Source: Vibrio sp. J1-1 (lineage in GTDB: Bacteria; Pseudomonadota; Gammaproteobacteria; Enterobacterales; Vibrionaceae). Taken from it: DNA of 64,000 nt. Below are positions 8,314 to 16,998 of this stretch, piece by piece. The first letter of the stretch is position 1. Each line of letters begins with the position of its first letter. The notes under the pieces were generated by a model. That model saw only the letters and a program-made list of their open reading frames with translations, made no database searches and had not been told where the DNA came from. A program made the position numbers and the translations under genes. Location of the stretch: assembly GCF_021728395.1 (NCBI RefSeq), contig NZ_JAKKCM010000002.1:248001-312000 (forward strand). The letters are read 5' to 3'.

Positions 8314-9357
8314 ATGCGTATCGAACAAGAACTTAAGTTAGGTTTCAAAGATGTACTGTTTCGCCCGAAACGTTCTACCCTTAAAAGTCGTTCTCAAGTA
8401 AATTTAACCCGCGATTTTACATTCAAGCATAGTGGTCGTCAATGGTCTGGTGTGCCTGTAATTGCAGCGAACATGGACTCGGTTGGTAGCTTTGAAATGG
8501 CTACCGCGTTAGCTGAGCATGGTGTAATGACAGCAGTGCACAAGCACTACACAGTAGAAGATTGGGCGGAGTTTGCGAAATCAGCAGACAAAGCAACGCT
8601 AAACAACGTAATGGTGTCTACGGGGACGTCTGATGCAGACTTCCAAAAAACCAAAGACATCATGGCGCTTTCTGACGAGTTCATCTTCATTTGCGTCGAC
8701 ATCGCGAATGGTTACTCAGAGCACTTAGTCGAGTACGTAGAACGCGTACGCGCAGAATTCCCAGACAAAGTTATCTCTGCTGGTAACGTCGTCACTGGCG
8801 ACATGTGTGAAGAGCTAATTCTAGCGGGGGCAGACATTGTAAAAGTGGGTATTGGCCCAGGCTCAGTATGCACGACACGCGTTAAAACAGGTGTTGGTTA
8901 CCCGCAGCTTTCTGCAATCATCGAATGTGGTGACGCGGCGCACGGTCTCGGCGGTATGATCATCGGTGATGGCGGTTGTTCATGTGCTGGTGACGTTTCT
9001 AAAGCATTCGGTGGCGGTGCAGACTTCGTGATGCTTGGTGGCATGCTGGCTGGTCACGAAGAGTCGGGCGGTGAAGTTATCGAGAAAGATGGCAAAGCCT
9101 TCATGAAATTCTACGGCATGTCTTCTCAGTCGGCTATGGACAAGCACTCAGGTGGTGTGGCTAAGTATCGCGCAGCTGAAGGAAAAACCGTACTATTACC
9201 TTACCGTGGAAGCGTTCATGGCACTATCCAAGACATCCTTGGCGGCGTACGCTCAACCTGTACATATGTAGGCGCATCAAAGCTTAAAGAGCTAACTAAG
9301 CGTACGACTTTCATCCGCGTACAAGAGCAAGAGAACAACGTATTCGGCAAAGAGTAA
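8314..9357 (+). CDS. guaC: GMP reductase
   Basis: GuaC reductively deaminates GMP to IMP with NADPH, linking guanine salvage back to IMP. The 347-residue length and sequence ([15 protein letters not shown] at the start) match the bacterial GuaC type of the IMPDH/GMPR barrel family. The catalytic cysteine is Cys186 in [10 protein letters not shown], and the phosphate-binding [10 protein letters not shown] follows. AAGGA precedes the ATG. The gene is preceded by an unusual leader with twin hairpins and ends in a strong terminator. A guanine deaminase (guaD) lies 38 kb away in the same window. Confidence 0.96.
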   Translation: MRIEQELKLGFKDVLFRPKRSTLKSRSQVNLTRDFTFKHSGRQWSGVPVIAANMDSVGSFEMATALAEHGVMTAVHKHYTVEDWAEFAKSADKATLNNVMVSTGTSDADFQKTKDIMALSDEFIFICVDIANGYSEHLVEYVERVRAEFPDKVISAGNVVTGDMCEELILAGADIVKVGIGPGSVCTTRVKTGVGYPQLSAIIECGDAAHGLGGMIIGDGGCSCAGDVSKAFGGGADFVMLGGMLAGHEESGGEVIEKDGKAFMKFYGMSSQSAMDKHSGGVAKYRAAEGKTVLLPYRGSVHGTIQDILGGVRSTCTYVGASKLKELTKRTTFIRVQEQENNVFGKE

Positions 9358-9389
9358 ATCGACTGAATATCGGAAAATTCGAATAATTA

Positions 9390-9417
9390 AGAGCCGCTAA
9401 TAGCGGCTCTTTTTTTG
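9390..9417 (+). terminator. guaC terminator
   Basis: A perfect ten-pair stem AGAGCCGCTA/TAGCGGCTCT, almost without a loop, is followed by seven more T. The integrase remnant starts just beyond it, so this may mark the left insertion point of the island. Confidence 0.85.
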
Positions 9418-9432
9418 CCCTAAATTTGACTA

Positions 9433-9477
9433 GTGGCGACAGAGCTATAAAAAAATTTTGTGGCGACGGGCTATAAA
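9433..9477. repeat. Two direct repeats beside the integrase remnant
   Basis: GTGGCGACAGAGCTATAAA at 9433-9451 and GTGGCGACGGGCTATAAA at 9460-9477 differ by one deletion and one substitution and are spaced 27 bp apart. The second overlaps the integrase stop codon. Their position just past a phage integrase suggests arm-type integrase binding sites, which is inference. Confidence 0.5.
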
Positions 9478-10172
9478 TTGCTAAGAGGGTTACGGGTAAT
9501 CGCCTCAGATAAATGATCGGGTGCGAAGTGCGAGTAGCGCATGGTCATCGAGATATCAGCATGGCCAAGCACATCGCGCAGAACCAAAATGTTGCCACCG
9601 TTCATCATAAAATGACTAGCGAAACTATGGCGCAATACGTGGGATGCTTGTCCAGAGGGCAGGGTAATGCCGAGTTTATTTTTCAGAATGTAGCAAAAAG
9701 GCGTGTAGCACTCTTCAAACAAAGAACCTGAGGTTGGCTTCGAGATCTCTTCATAGAGCTCTTTAGAGATTGGCACGGTGCGGTTCTTTTTGGTTTTGGT
9801 GTTCGTGAAGGTAACTTTGTACTGGGACAGCTGGCTGCCTTTTAATTGAGCCGCTTCGTTCCAACGCGCACCAGTGGATAAGCACAGCTTAACAATCTTC
9901 AGCATGTCTGCTCGTTCGTGTTGGCCAACGAGTACGAGTAAACCTCGGATTTGCTCTTTAGTCAGGAAAGCCATATCACGTTCTTATTCTTTAAATGGCT
10001 TCGCATCTTCTAAAGGGTTCGGAAGCTTCCATTCTCCCAACTCTTTGAGCTTATTAAACACCGCTTTAAAGCGAGTTAACTCAGAGTTGAGTGTCGATAC
10101 ATTCGGTTTACCACGGTTCCAGCGCGACTCATCAACAAAAACCAATTCACCAGATATCCTTTTACCGAGCAT
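9471..10172 (-). pseudogene. Decayed tyrosine recombinase (phage-type integrase)
   Basis: Two pieces lie in the same frame. The upstream piece (about 62 residues, SRWNRGKPNVSTLNSELTRF) resembles the SAM-like core-binding domain of P2-type integrases. The downstream piece has the catalytic domain with ARWNEA (first Arg), HVLRHSFASHF (His-x-x-Arg), GHADISMTMRYSH (His and Tyr). They are separated by one in-frame TAA where KPFKE is followed by stop, then ERDMAFLTKEQI. The arm-binding N-terminus, roughly 100 residues, is missing. Nonsense mutation plus truncation means it should be inactive, though the C-terminal piece could be re-initiated at the ATG at 9974. It borders the metallophore island. 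Confidence 0.85.
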
Positions 10173-10266
10173 AAAGTTTGATCATGTTCCAACTCACTAG
10201 TGGACAAAACTGGCTGTTGATCTTAATAGACTCGACAGCCACCTTATTTGTGAGCCAAATGAACCC

Positions 10267-11820
10267 TCACACGGTATTCTCTGCAGCAGTAAAGTGGTAG
10301 TTCTCGGCAGTTTTCTCCAATTCATCCAAGTCTTGTGGCGCTAACAGCTCTTTTGCCTGTTGCATACAATGTTTCAATGAAACAACAGTTTTACTATCTC
10401 CATCTTGCGTGTAGTCAACATCAAGTAAAGAGACGTTTAGAGCGGGCTTTTTACCTTGGTAAAGCCACAGGTTTTTATGATCATCGTAGATATAGGCTTT
10501 CGCGAGTTTATGGCCATACTTGGCGATGAGGTCGACGGCATCCAAAATATAGTCAATTGACTCAGCATCCATTAAGTAGTGAAGGTTGAGTCTCACCCAA
10601 CCTGGTCGAAAGGATTGTTGACCTTGTGATAACTTGTCCTCAATCTTAAGGCTTTGTTCTTCAGATATCGCTAACAGCTCATGCGCATATGGACCAGCGC
10701 ATGAACAACCTCCTCGAGCTTGAATGCCGAAGAGGTCATTCAACATAGCGACGACCAGCCCGTAATTAAGCCCTTTAATAATGAAAGAAAATATGGCTAA
10801 ACGGGGCAAGTTAAGACTCCCCAGGAGATCTAAGTTCGGTGTCTGATTCCATTTTGTAAATGCTAATTCAACGAGGTGCTCTTCCTTTCCTTGGATGTAA
10901 TCAAGACCAATAGACCGTTGTAGCTTAAATGCGAGCCCAGCTCTAATAGAGCCGACGATATCAGGAGTTCCTCCTTCTTCACGCCGTTCAATATTTTCGA
11001 CATAGCGATGGGTACTGGTGTTTACATAAGAAACAGTCCCGCCGCCATTGTTGCTCGGTATACTTTGACTAAAACAGTCGTCGCGAACAGCAAGAATTCC
11101 GGGCGTTCCAGGGCCACCAAGAAACTTATGCGGTGAGATAAATAATGCATCAATAGGCAGCGCTTGCAGATCAATTGGCATATAAGGCGCTGCGGCCGCA
11201 AAATCCCAGCAAGCGAGGGCTCCGTGAGACTTAAGCAGGTGAGTGATGGCTTTAATATCTGATTTCAAGCCCGTGACATTAGACGCTGCAGAAAAAGAAC
11301 CCACTTTTAACGGAGCATTTTGATAATGTTTGAGTTTCTGTTCTAAGTAAACTTGGTCGAGCTCCCCCGTTACAGTTAGAGGAACTCTAACCAAAGTGAC
11401 GTCTGCTTCACGCCAAGGTAAATCATTAGAGTGATGTTCGTATGGGCCAATAAACACGACTGGCTTGGCGTTGGTATAGCGAGGCAAATCAAGCAAATGA
11501 ATGAATTTATTGATTGCACTCGTTGCGCCAGAACCGGTGAAGATAACAAGATGTTCTTTGGTCGCGTTAAGAGACTGTCGAATAATCTGTCGGCTTTGCT
11601 CTCTTAGTTGTGTGGTTTGTCTACCAGTAAGCGAAGTCTCAGTATGCGTGTTACCATAATATGGCATCACTTGCTGCTGGATAAACTGTTCGATGAACGC
11701 AAGATTGCGGCCCGATGCTGTATAATCAGCGTATACCAATGGCTTGGTACCAAATGGGGTATTTATCGGCCTGCGCTCACCAATTATGTTGCGGCGGATA
11801 AACTCCAAATTCAAAGACAT
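10267..11820 (-). CDS. PLP-dependent class V aminotransferase / cysteine desulfurase-like
   Basis: This 517-residue, fold-type I PLP enzyme has a SufS-like layout: YADYTASGR near residue 30, the PLP lysine Lys232 in SPHKFLGGPGTPG, and a cysteine-containing loop RGGCSCAGPYAH (Cys372, Cys374) where group II desulfurases carry the persulfide cysteine. It is about 100 residues longer than SufS, with the extension at the C-terminus. I infer that it takes sulfur from cysteine and feeds the rhodanese/ThiF protein of the thiocarboxylate pathway encoded divergently. A strong AAGGAGGA site supports the start. It is the last gene of the TonB receptor-methyltransferase operon, 21 bp after the methyltransferase. 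A different class V activity (lyase, epimerase) is possible. Confidence 0.75.
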   Translation of the reverse strand: MSLNLEFIRRNIIGERRPINTPFGTKPLVYADYTASGRNLAFIEQFIQQQVMPYYGNTHTETSLTGRQTTQLREQSRQIIRQSLNATKEHLVIFTGSGATSAINKFIHLLDLPRYTNAKPVVFIGPYEHHSNDLPWREADVTLVRVPLTVTGELDQVYLEQKLKHYQNAPLKVGSFSAASNVTGLKSDIKAITHLLKSHGALACWDFAAAAPYMPIDLQALPIDALFISPHKFLGGPGTPGILAVRDDCFSQSIPSNNGGGTVSYVNTSTHRYVENIERREEGGTPDIVGSIRAGLAFKLQRSIGLDYIQGKEEHLVELAFTKWNQTPNLDLLGSLNLPRLAIFSFIIKGLNYGLVVAMLNDLFGIQARGGCSCAGPYAHELLAISEEQSLKIEDKLSQGQQSFRPGWVRLNLHYLMDAESIDYILDAVDLIAKYGHKLAKAYIYDDHKNLWLYQGKKPALNVSLLDVDYTQDGDSKTVVSLKHCMQQAKELLAPQDLDELEKTAENYHFTAAENTV

Positions 11821-11841
11821 CTTTTGATCCTCCTTAACTGT

Positions 11842-12867
11842 TTAGACAGGTTTAGTTGCGACACTAAACGCCATTTCTCCATAAGGCGTGTTGACCACTT
11901 TCGTCGCTAAATTTGAGGGATTACAAGCCGATAGCGCTTGCTCAAGGGTGCCAAACTCGAGCGATAAAGCGCCATTGGCTAGCTCGGCAGGAAGTCGACC
12001 AACAATATGAAAGCTAGGCGCGGTGCGATCTTCGTTTAGTGTTTCATGAAAGGACACCAAAACGCCGCCGGGTTTTACGCATTGCCAAAGTTGCTCCACA
12101 CACTGGCCCAAGTCTTCAGCAAAGTAGAGCGACATTGCTGCGAGGATGATGTCGTATGAGCCCCCGAATTGCCCATCGTTCATATCCCCCTCTAGTAGAC
12201 GCACTCGGTTGTCACCCTCCCATGGGTTGTTTTGTAAGTGTTCAGTCATTTCATGGCTGCAAGGAGGAAGGTCAAACAGCGTGACTTCACTACTAGGAAA
12301 CTGGGTACAGATGGTTTTGGCTAGTTCAGGAGAACCAGCACCCACATCCAAAAGCTGCATCCCATCTTTCCACTGCGGCAGTACTTCAAGTAGCGGTACT
12401 AAACTTGGGTTTCGAGTACTGATATGGAAAGTATGCAGTCGTTGAAAGGCTTGCTTCCAAAACGACGGGTCACGCAAGTTAATGTTGCAATCACGGTTAT
12501 TTGAGTGTGTTAGCCATTGAATAGCACGTTCAATCGGCAATTGTTTAACTTTGACTAAAAGGCATAAAGTATCACCCATGTAGCCTTCCGATTTACTGTA
12601 GAGAAGCTCAATATAACTTGGATGTAAGCGATAGAACTGAGCTTCTTTGATCATAAGTCCAATAGATACGTAAGCATTAAGCAGCAGTATCAATTGTTCC
12701 GTTCGCCAACCATAATTAGATGCCACACAATGGGCTTGATTGGGATGACGAAAATGATCAAACAGTTGGGTTTTAAAACCGAGTTCAATTGCGCTCCAGC
12801 GTAGTGGACCAAGTAAGATATCGAACAGCGCCTTCTGACTGTCAAAATTATTGTTTTTATTATTCAT
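11842..12867 (-). CDS. SAM-dependent methyltransferase, O-methyltransferase family 2-like
   Basis: The 341-residue protein has a helical N-terminal dimerisation region (about 1-160) and a Rossmann-type methyltransferase domain with motif I LLDVGAGSPELAK near 172, an acidic LFDLPP and a motif LLEGDMND. This layout matches plant-type and antibiotic O-methyltransferases. In the related pdt and qbs siderophore clusters a methyltransferase acts on the pathway or its shunt products; O-, N- or S-methylation cannot be told from sequence. Its ATG is four bases after the TonB receptor stop, so the two are translationally linked. Confidence 0.8.
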   Translation of the reverse strand: MNNKNNNFDSQKALFDILLGPLRWSAIELGFKTQLFDHFRHPNQAHCVASNYGWRTEQLILLLNAYVSIGLMIKEAQFYRLHPSYIELLYSKSEGYMGDTLCLLVKVKQLPIERAIQWLTHSNNRDCNINLRDPSFWKQAFQRLHTFHISTRNPSLVPLLEVLPQWKDGMQLLDVGAGSPELAKTICTQFPSSEVTLFDLPPCSHEMTEHLQNNPWEGDNRVRLLEGDMNDGQFGGSYDIILAAMSLYFAEDLGQCVEQLWQCVKPGGVLVSFHETLNEDRTAPSFHIVGRLPAELANGALSLEFGTLEQALSACNPSNLATKVVNTPYGEMAFSVATKPV

Positions 12868-12871
12868 AGAG

Positions 12872-14881
12872 TTACCATTTATATTGCGCAGTCAGGGAGA
12901 AAGTACGCGGTTGGGTATCTTCAACCAACACACCCGCCATGGTATTCACTGAACGGCTGTAGACTTCTTCGTCAAATAGGTTATTCACCGCAAGAGTCAT
13001 AGTGACTGGGTCCCATAGGTATCGAAGGCTAAAGTCGACAATTTCATGAGCGTCTTGCTCCAGTAGGTTGGTACTGTCGAAGAAGTACTCACCGCTACCA
13101 CGCACTTGCAGAGAGCTAAGCCATTGTGGTGTAGGCGCAAAGTCTAAAGACGTCGACCAAGTGTAGTCTGGGGTGTAAGGAAGATCGTGCTTTTCAACGC
13201 CCGGACTTTCTGTTTCACCTTGCTGTAGGCCAAGCGTGGCAGCTAATGACCACTGGTCGTTTAAACGCCAGTCAAATTGAGTTTCAAGGCCATAGATATC
13301 TGCTTTAGCGGCATTTGAAATTTCTTGTACTAGTCCAGGTTGAATGTCGACAACCTGTTTGTCGCTGACTTTGTTGTAGAAGAGTACAAACTCGGTAGTG
13401 ACAGCGCCTTGGGCCCAAGATGCACTATGTCCTGCTTCATAAGCTAGGGTGTGCTCGGGGTCATAGCTGAAGTTATCGATATTTGATGAATAGCCATAGT
13501 TAAATCCACCCGGCAGATAGCCGGTAGACCAACTCGCATAGAGAGATTGATCTTGATTGAACTTATACTCGGCGACAATTTTCGGTAACCACTCAGTGTC
13601 TTCAATGGATTGATCAAAGTTACCTAGGCCAGTTTGTTTGCCTTTTTGCTCTATGTGCTCGGCGCGGATGCCAGCTGTTAAGGTTAGATTCTGAGTCACA
13701 GGGAACTGAATATGTCCAAAGCCTGCGGCGCCCCATTGATCATTGTCGGTCACTCGTTGAATGCCAGTGAAACCGATAGTGAAGTCGGAAAGGGTGTCTT
13801 GCTTATACAAGTAGCCACCAATTGCCCATTTTATCTCATTATAGTCCGCAGAAGAGAGGCGAATTTCTTGTGAGAACATCTGATCAGACAGATAAGAAAG
13901 CGTATCCGATATTGCTGGCATTGGAGAGCAGTCAGGGTCCATTACGAAGGTTTCTTCGTAATCAGTGTAGCCAGTGATAGACGTTAGAGTTGTGGTATCG
14001 AGTTGATGATCAACACGCAATGAGTGAAGTTGGAACTTTTCGTCATGATCAGATTCGGTATTTTGATTGACGGTAAATCGATCGGTTGCTGCCATGCCAG
14101 TTAGATAGCGCATAGTCGCTCGCCCTGCGTCTTTTTCCTGCCAATGGGCGCGGTAAAGCACTTCAGTATCAGGCGTCATCAAATAAGACAGGCTACCTTG
14201 CAGATGCAAGTTTTCGTTTTCATCGTTTGATTGTCGGTACAGGTTGTAATATGGGCTCTCTTTGGTTTGATAATCTAGGGCGATATTCGTCGTTAAACTG
14301 TCATTGCCTCCGCTAATTCCACCTTGGAATTGATGGCCTGGCTCTTGGTCATCTGCACCTGCAGTTCCGAGATAACTGTATTGGCCCCAACCATTAAATC
14401 CGCTTTGTGGAGTTAGGCTTTCAACGATAAGGATACCTGCTTGAGAGTTTCTTCCGTAGTAGCTGCCTTGTGCACCTTTAATCAGTTCAATTCCATGGCT
14501 GTTTAGTAGAGTAGGCGCTTGTTTGATCCCTAGTGGTAGAGAGACATCATCTAAAATGTAGCCCACTGGCGAGTTCAAACCCGCATCAATCGACGACTGA
14601 CCGCGAATCACAACTCGGGTTTGTATGCTTGATTGTTCCACGAGCGTGTTGCTAACAAATTGACTGATTCGTTCGGTGGTGGAAAGAGCTGGTGTCTCTA
14701 ATTGGTCTGCTGGAATTTTAGTTTGACTTGCTGGAACGTATTCCGTTGATGTCGGCCAATATTTTCCGGTTACTGTGATGACTTCTGTTGAATTAGGTTC
14801 GGATACGGTTTGCGTATCTTGAGCACAAACATAAGCAGAAGTACTAACTAATAAAGTGATGAGTATCGGTTGTGTGTTCAT
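12872..14881 (-). CDS. TonB-dependent outer membrane receptor (siderophore-type)
   Basis: An outer membrane beta-barrel receptor of 669 residues: signal peptide (MNTQPILITLLVSTSAYVCA), a TonB-box-like EVITVTG, a plug domain (RVVIRGQSSIDAG, GAQGSYYGRNSQAGIL) and a barrel ending in the typical aromatic YKW. The ATG at 14881 is chosen over one nine bases upstream because GGA lies at better spacing. The neighbourhood implies uptake of a ferric complex of a small thiocarboxylate chelator, by analogy with the receptor genes of pdt and qbs clusters. Expression probably depends on the inverted repeats in the divergent promoter and the AraC regulator at 27 kb. Confidence 0.9.
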   Translation of the reverse strand: MNTQPILITLLVSTSAYVCAQDTQTVSEPNSTEVITVTGKYWPTSTEYVPASQTKIPADQLETPALSTTERISQFVSNTLVEQSSIQTRVVIRGQSSIDAGLNSPVGYILDDVSLPLGIKQAPTLLNSHGIELIKGAQGSYYGRNSQAGILIVESLTPQSGFNGWGQYSYLGTAGADDQEPGHQFQGGISGGNDSLTTNIALDYQTKESPYYNLYRQSNDENENLHLQGSLSYLMTPDTEVLYRAHWQEKDAGRATMRYLTGMAATDRFTVNQNTESDHDEKFQLHSLRVDHQLDTTTLTSITGYTDYEETFVMDPDCSPMPAISDTLSYLSDQMFSQEIRLSSADYNEIKWAIGGYLYKQDTLSDFTIGFTGIQRVTDNDQWGAAGFGHIQFPVTQNLTLTAGIRAEHIEQKGKQTGLGNFDQSIEDTEWLPKIVAEYKFNQDQSLYASWSTGYLPGGFNYGYSSNIDNFSYDPEHTLAYEAGHSASWAQGAVTTEFVLFYNKVSDKQVVDIQPGLVQEISNAAKADIYGLETQFDWRLNDQWSLAATLGLQQGETESPGVEKHDLPYTPDYTWSTSLDFAPTPQWLSSLQVRGSGEYFFDSTNLLEQDAHEIVDFSLRYLWDPVTMTLAVNNLFDEEVYSRSVNTMAGVLVEDTQPRTFSLTAQYKW

Positions 14882-14965
14882 GCAATCCATTTCGCTTAGA
14901 CATGTTTGGTGTAGCGATACTATAGGGATTGTGAAACGGCACGATATAAAATGCGGAACAAGCGG

Positions 14966-15032
14966 ATATCAAATCGCGAACACTCTGCAACATTGTTCGT
15001 GAAATGATAGAAATCAGCTCGCGATTTGATAT
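14966..15032. promoter_or_regulatory. Nested inverted repeats in the divergent metallophore promoter
   Basis: A perfect 14-base inverted repeat, ATATCAAATCGCGA at 14966-14979 and TCGCGATTTGATAT at 15019-15032, encloses a second one, CGAACA at 14977-14982 and TGTTCG at 14994-14999. A related GCGGAACA lies just left at about 14954. These sit between the divergent TonB receptor and ThiF starts. The multiple GCGAACA-like half-sites suit an AraC-family activator; that binding is inferred. Confidence 0.6.
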
Positions 15033-15113
15033 TTTTTCTTTCCTCTCTCCTTTTTAATACCGTTCGTCCACTCGTGCATTTGGGTGGAGAATTCAAAGGG
15101 AGAAGGAATCACC

Positions 15114-16280
15114 ATGAAACTACCACCGCTTGTTGAAACAGCAGCTAGCCTTACTAAGGAAGAAAAACAGCGCTATAGCAGACACATCTTATTGCCTGAT
15201 ATTGGTTACCTAGGTCAGTGTCGTTTAAAGAACGCTAAGGTGCTTGTTATCGGTGCTGGGGGACTAGGTTCTCCGGCCCTTCTATATTTAGCAGCAGCAG
15301 GGGTAGGTACGCTTGGAATTGTTGATTTTGACCATGTCGATGAGTCTAATTTGCAGCGTCAGATTATTCATGGACAGTCCAATGTTGGTGTTAACAAGGC
15401 GCAGAGTGCCAGAGCATCAATATTAGATATTAACCGTTTCACACAAGTGGTTTGCCACGAAACGCGATTGGAATCAGAAAACGCGCTAAGCATTTTTTCT
15501 AAGTATGATCTTGTGCTTGATGGCACAGATAACTTTTCTACCCGTTATTTGGTTAACGATGCCTGTGTTCTCGCACGTATTCCTTATGTATGGGGCTCAA
15601 TTTTCCGCTTTGAAGGGCAAGCTTCAGTATTTTGGGAAGAAGCACCGGATGATCGTGGCTTAAATTATCGTGACCTTTACCCGTCACCACCTCCCCCAGA
15701 GCATGCACCTTCTTGTTCTGAAGGCGGTGTTTTAGGCGTGCTATGTGCGGCCATTGGTTCGGTAATGGCGACCGAGGCGATTAAGCTTATTACAGGCACA
15801 GGTACCAGCTTACTTGGGCGATTGATGGTCTACGATGCCCTGGATATGACGTATCGAACTCTACCACTTCGCCGAGCAAAAAATCGCAAATCTATTACTG
15901 AGCTAGCCGATTACCAACATTTCTGCGGCTTAACTCAAGCTAAATCTGACTCAGTTGTACCCACCATTAATCCTTCTGAGCTAAAGACCTTAATAGACAA
16001 AAAGGACTCAATCCAGCTGGTGGATGTTCGTGAGGCAGGCGAACGAGAGATTTGCAATATTGCTGAGTCTATCTGGATTCCGCAACGAGATATCTTAAAC
16101 GGTAAAGGCTTAGAAAAACTTGATAAACAGCGTCCAGTGATCGTGTACTGCAAAATGGGGGGGCGCTCGCGTAAAGCTCTGGTGGCAATGCAAGAGCAAG
16201 GCTTCGAGTCGCTATTTAATCTTGACGGCGGAATTCTAAATTGGATTCGCCACATTGATCCATCACAGGCTAGTTACTAA
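15114..16280 (+). CDS. ThiF/MoeB-type adenylyltransferase fused to a rhodanese domain
   Basis: This 388-residue E1-like enzyme adenylates the C-terminal glycine of a ThiS/MoaD-like carrier and converts it to a thiocarboxylate. The ThiF domain (about 15-260) shows GAGGLGSP at 48-55, the DFDHVDESNLQRQ stretch, and DGTDN at 136-140; Cys201 lies in PSCSEGG. The C-terminal rhodanese domain (about 285-380) has the active-site loop CKMGGRS with Cys346. MoeB-like CxxC zinc pairs are absent. QbsC and the pdt MoeB homologue have the same fusion. The ATG at 15114 follows AGAAGGA; a GTG at 15084 is unsupported. It is first of the long operon and is spaced nine bases from the JAMM gene. Confidence 0.9.
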   Translation: MKLPPLVETAASLTKEEKQRYSRHILLPDIGYLGQCRLKNAKVLVIGAGGLGSPALLYLAAAGVGTLGIVDFDHVDESNLQRQIIHGQSNVGVNKAQSARASILDINRFTQVVCHETRLESENALSIFSKYDLVLDGTDNFSTRYLVNDACVLARIPYVWGSIFRFEGQASVFWEEAPDDRGLNYRDLYPSPPPPEHAPSCSEGGVLGVLCAAIGSVMATEAIKLITGTGTSLLGRLMVYDALDMTYRTLPLRRAKNRKSITELADYQHFCGLTQAKSDSVVPTINPSELKTLIDKKDSIQLVDVREAGEREICNIAESIWIPQRDILNGKGLEKLDKQRPVIVYCKMGGRSRKALVAMQEQGFESLFNLDGGILNWIRHIDPSQASY

Positions 16281-16289
16281 GGAGTTACC

Positions 16290-16697
16290 ATGCTTACTCT
16301 ATCCCAATCCCATCTCGATGCCATGATCGAACAGGCTAAACAGGCGCACCCGATAGAGTCATGCGGTTTGATAGCTGGCCCGTGGGGCAGCGATCAAGCT
16401 GTGGAATTAATTCCGATGATCAACAGTGCAGAGTCTGAAGTCTTCTTTCGATTCGACTCTAAGCAGCAGTTCAGAGTTTGGCGCGAGATGGACGACAAGG
16501 ATCAGGAGCCCGTCGTTATTTACCACTCTCACTCTGCATCGAGAGCATACCCAAGCCGCGATGACTTAGCGTTCACCGTATCGCCGCGAACCCATCATGT
16601 GATTGTTTCAACCGATCCAGAGCATCAATTTGAAGTACGCAGCTACCGTTACATCAATGGCAGAGCTGTTGAAGAAACCATTAAAATTATTCAATGA
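16290..16697 (+). CDS. JAMM/MPN+ metallopeptidase (Mov34-type)
   Basis: A 135-residue stand-alone JAMM domain. All zinc-site residues are present: Glu23 in PIESCGL, His79 and His81 in YHSH, Ser89 and Asp92 in YPSRDDL. In thioquinolobactin synthesis QbsD, the equivalent protein, trims two residues after the Gly-Gly of its carrier so that it can be adenylated. Here the carrier already ends in Gly-Gly, so the peptidase must have another target, perhaps releasing carrier from conjugates. It lies between the ThiF and ThiS-like genes, seven bases before the latter. Confidence 0.88.
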   Translation: MLTLSQSHLDAMIEQAKQAHPIESCGLIAGPWGSDQAVELIPMINSAESEVFFRFDSKQQFRVWREMDDKDQEPVVIYHSHSASRAYPSRDDLAFTVSPRTHHVIVSTDPEHQFEVRSYRYINGRAVEETIKIIQ

Positions 16698-16704
16698 GGA
16701 TATT

Positions 16705-16977
16705 ATGTCAGTTACTGTTCACGTTCCAACCATACTTCGCTCGCTAACCAATGATCAAAAGACCGTCAGCTCCAATGGCGACAACGTACGCTCACTGATA
16801 GACAACATGGAATCAACCTTCCCTGGCATTAAAGATCGCTTAATTAAAGAAGGCGAAGTTCATGGGTTTATCAATATCTATGTTAACGATGACGACATTC
16901 GTTTCGGTGAAGGGCTAGACACTGAAGTGAAAGCCAATGATGCCATTACTATCCTTCCCGCAGTTGCTGGCGGTTAA
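16705..16977 (+). CDS. ThiS/MoaD-like sulfur carrier protein
   Basis: A 90-residue beta-grasp protein (MSVTVHVPTILRSLT at the start, FINIYVNDDDIRF in the middle) ending ITILPAVAGG. The terminal Gly-Gly directly before the stop codon is the site that becomes a thiocarboxylate, so no processing is needed. The likely role is to carry sulfide from the ThiF-rhodanese enzyme to an adenylated small-molecule carboxylate. GAGGA precedes the ATG at 16705. Gene order ThiF-JAMM-carrier matches the pdt and qbs clusters. Confidence 0.9.
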   Translation: MSVTVHVPTILRSLTNDQKTVSSNGDNVRSLIDNMESTFPGIKDRLIKEGEVHGFINIYVNDDDIRFGEGLDTEVKANDAITILPAVAGG

Positions 16978-16998
16978 TCAATTTAATTGGGGTAAGTC

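Noticed and set aside
9471-9974. A functional integrase starting at the internal ATG
   Set aside because: The frame continues upstream past one TAA into the matching core-binding domain, so it is a broken gene rather than a short active enzyme.
14881-15113. A Fur box at the divergent TonB receptor/ThiF promoter
   Set aside because: Only a weak partial match around GAAATGATAGAAATCAG exists, far below the quality of the site at 27.7 kb.
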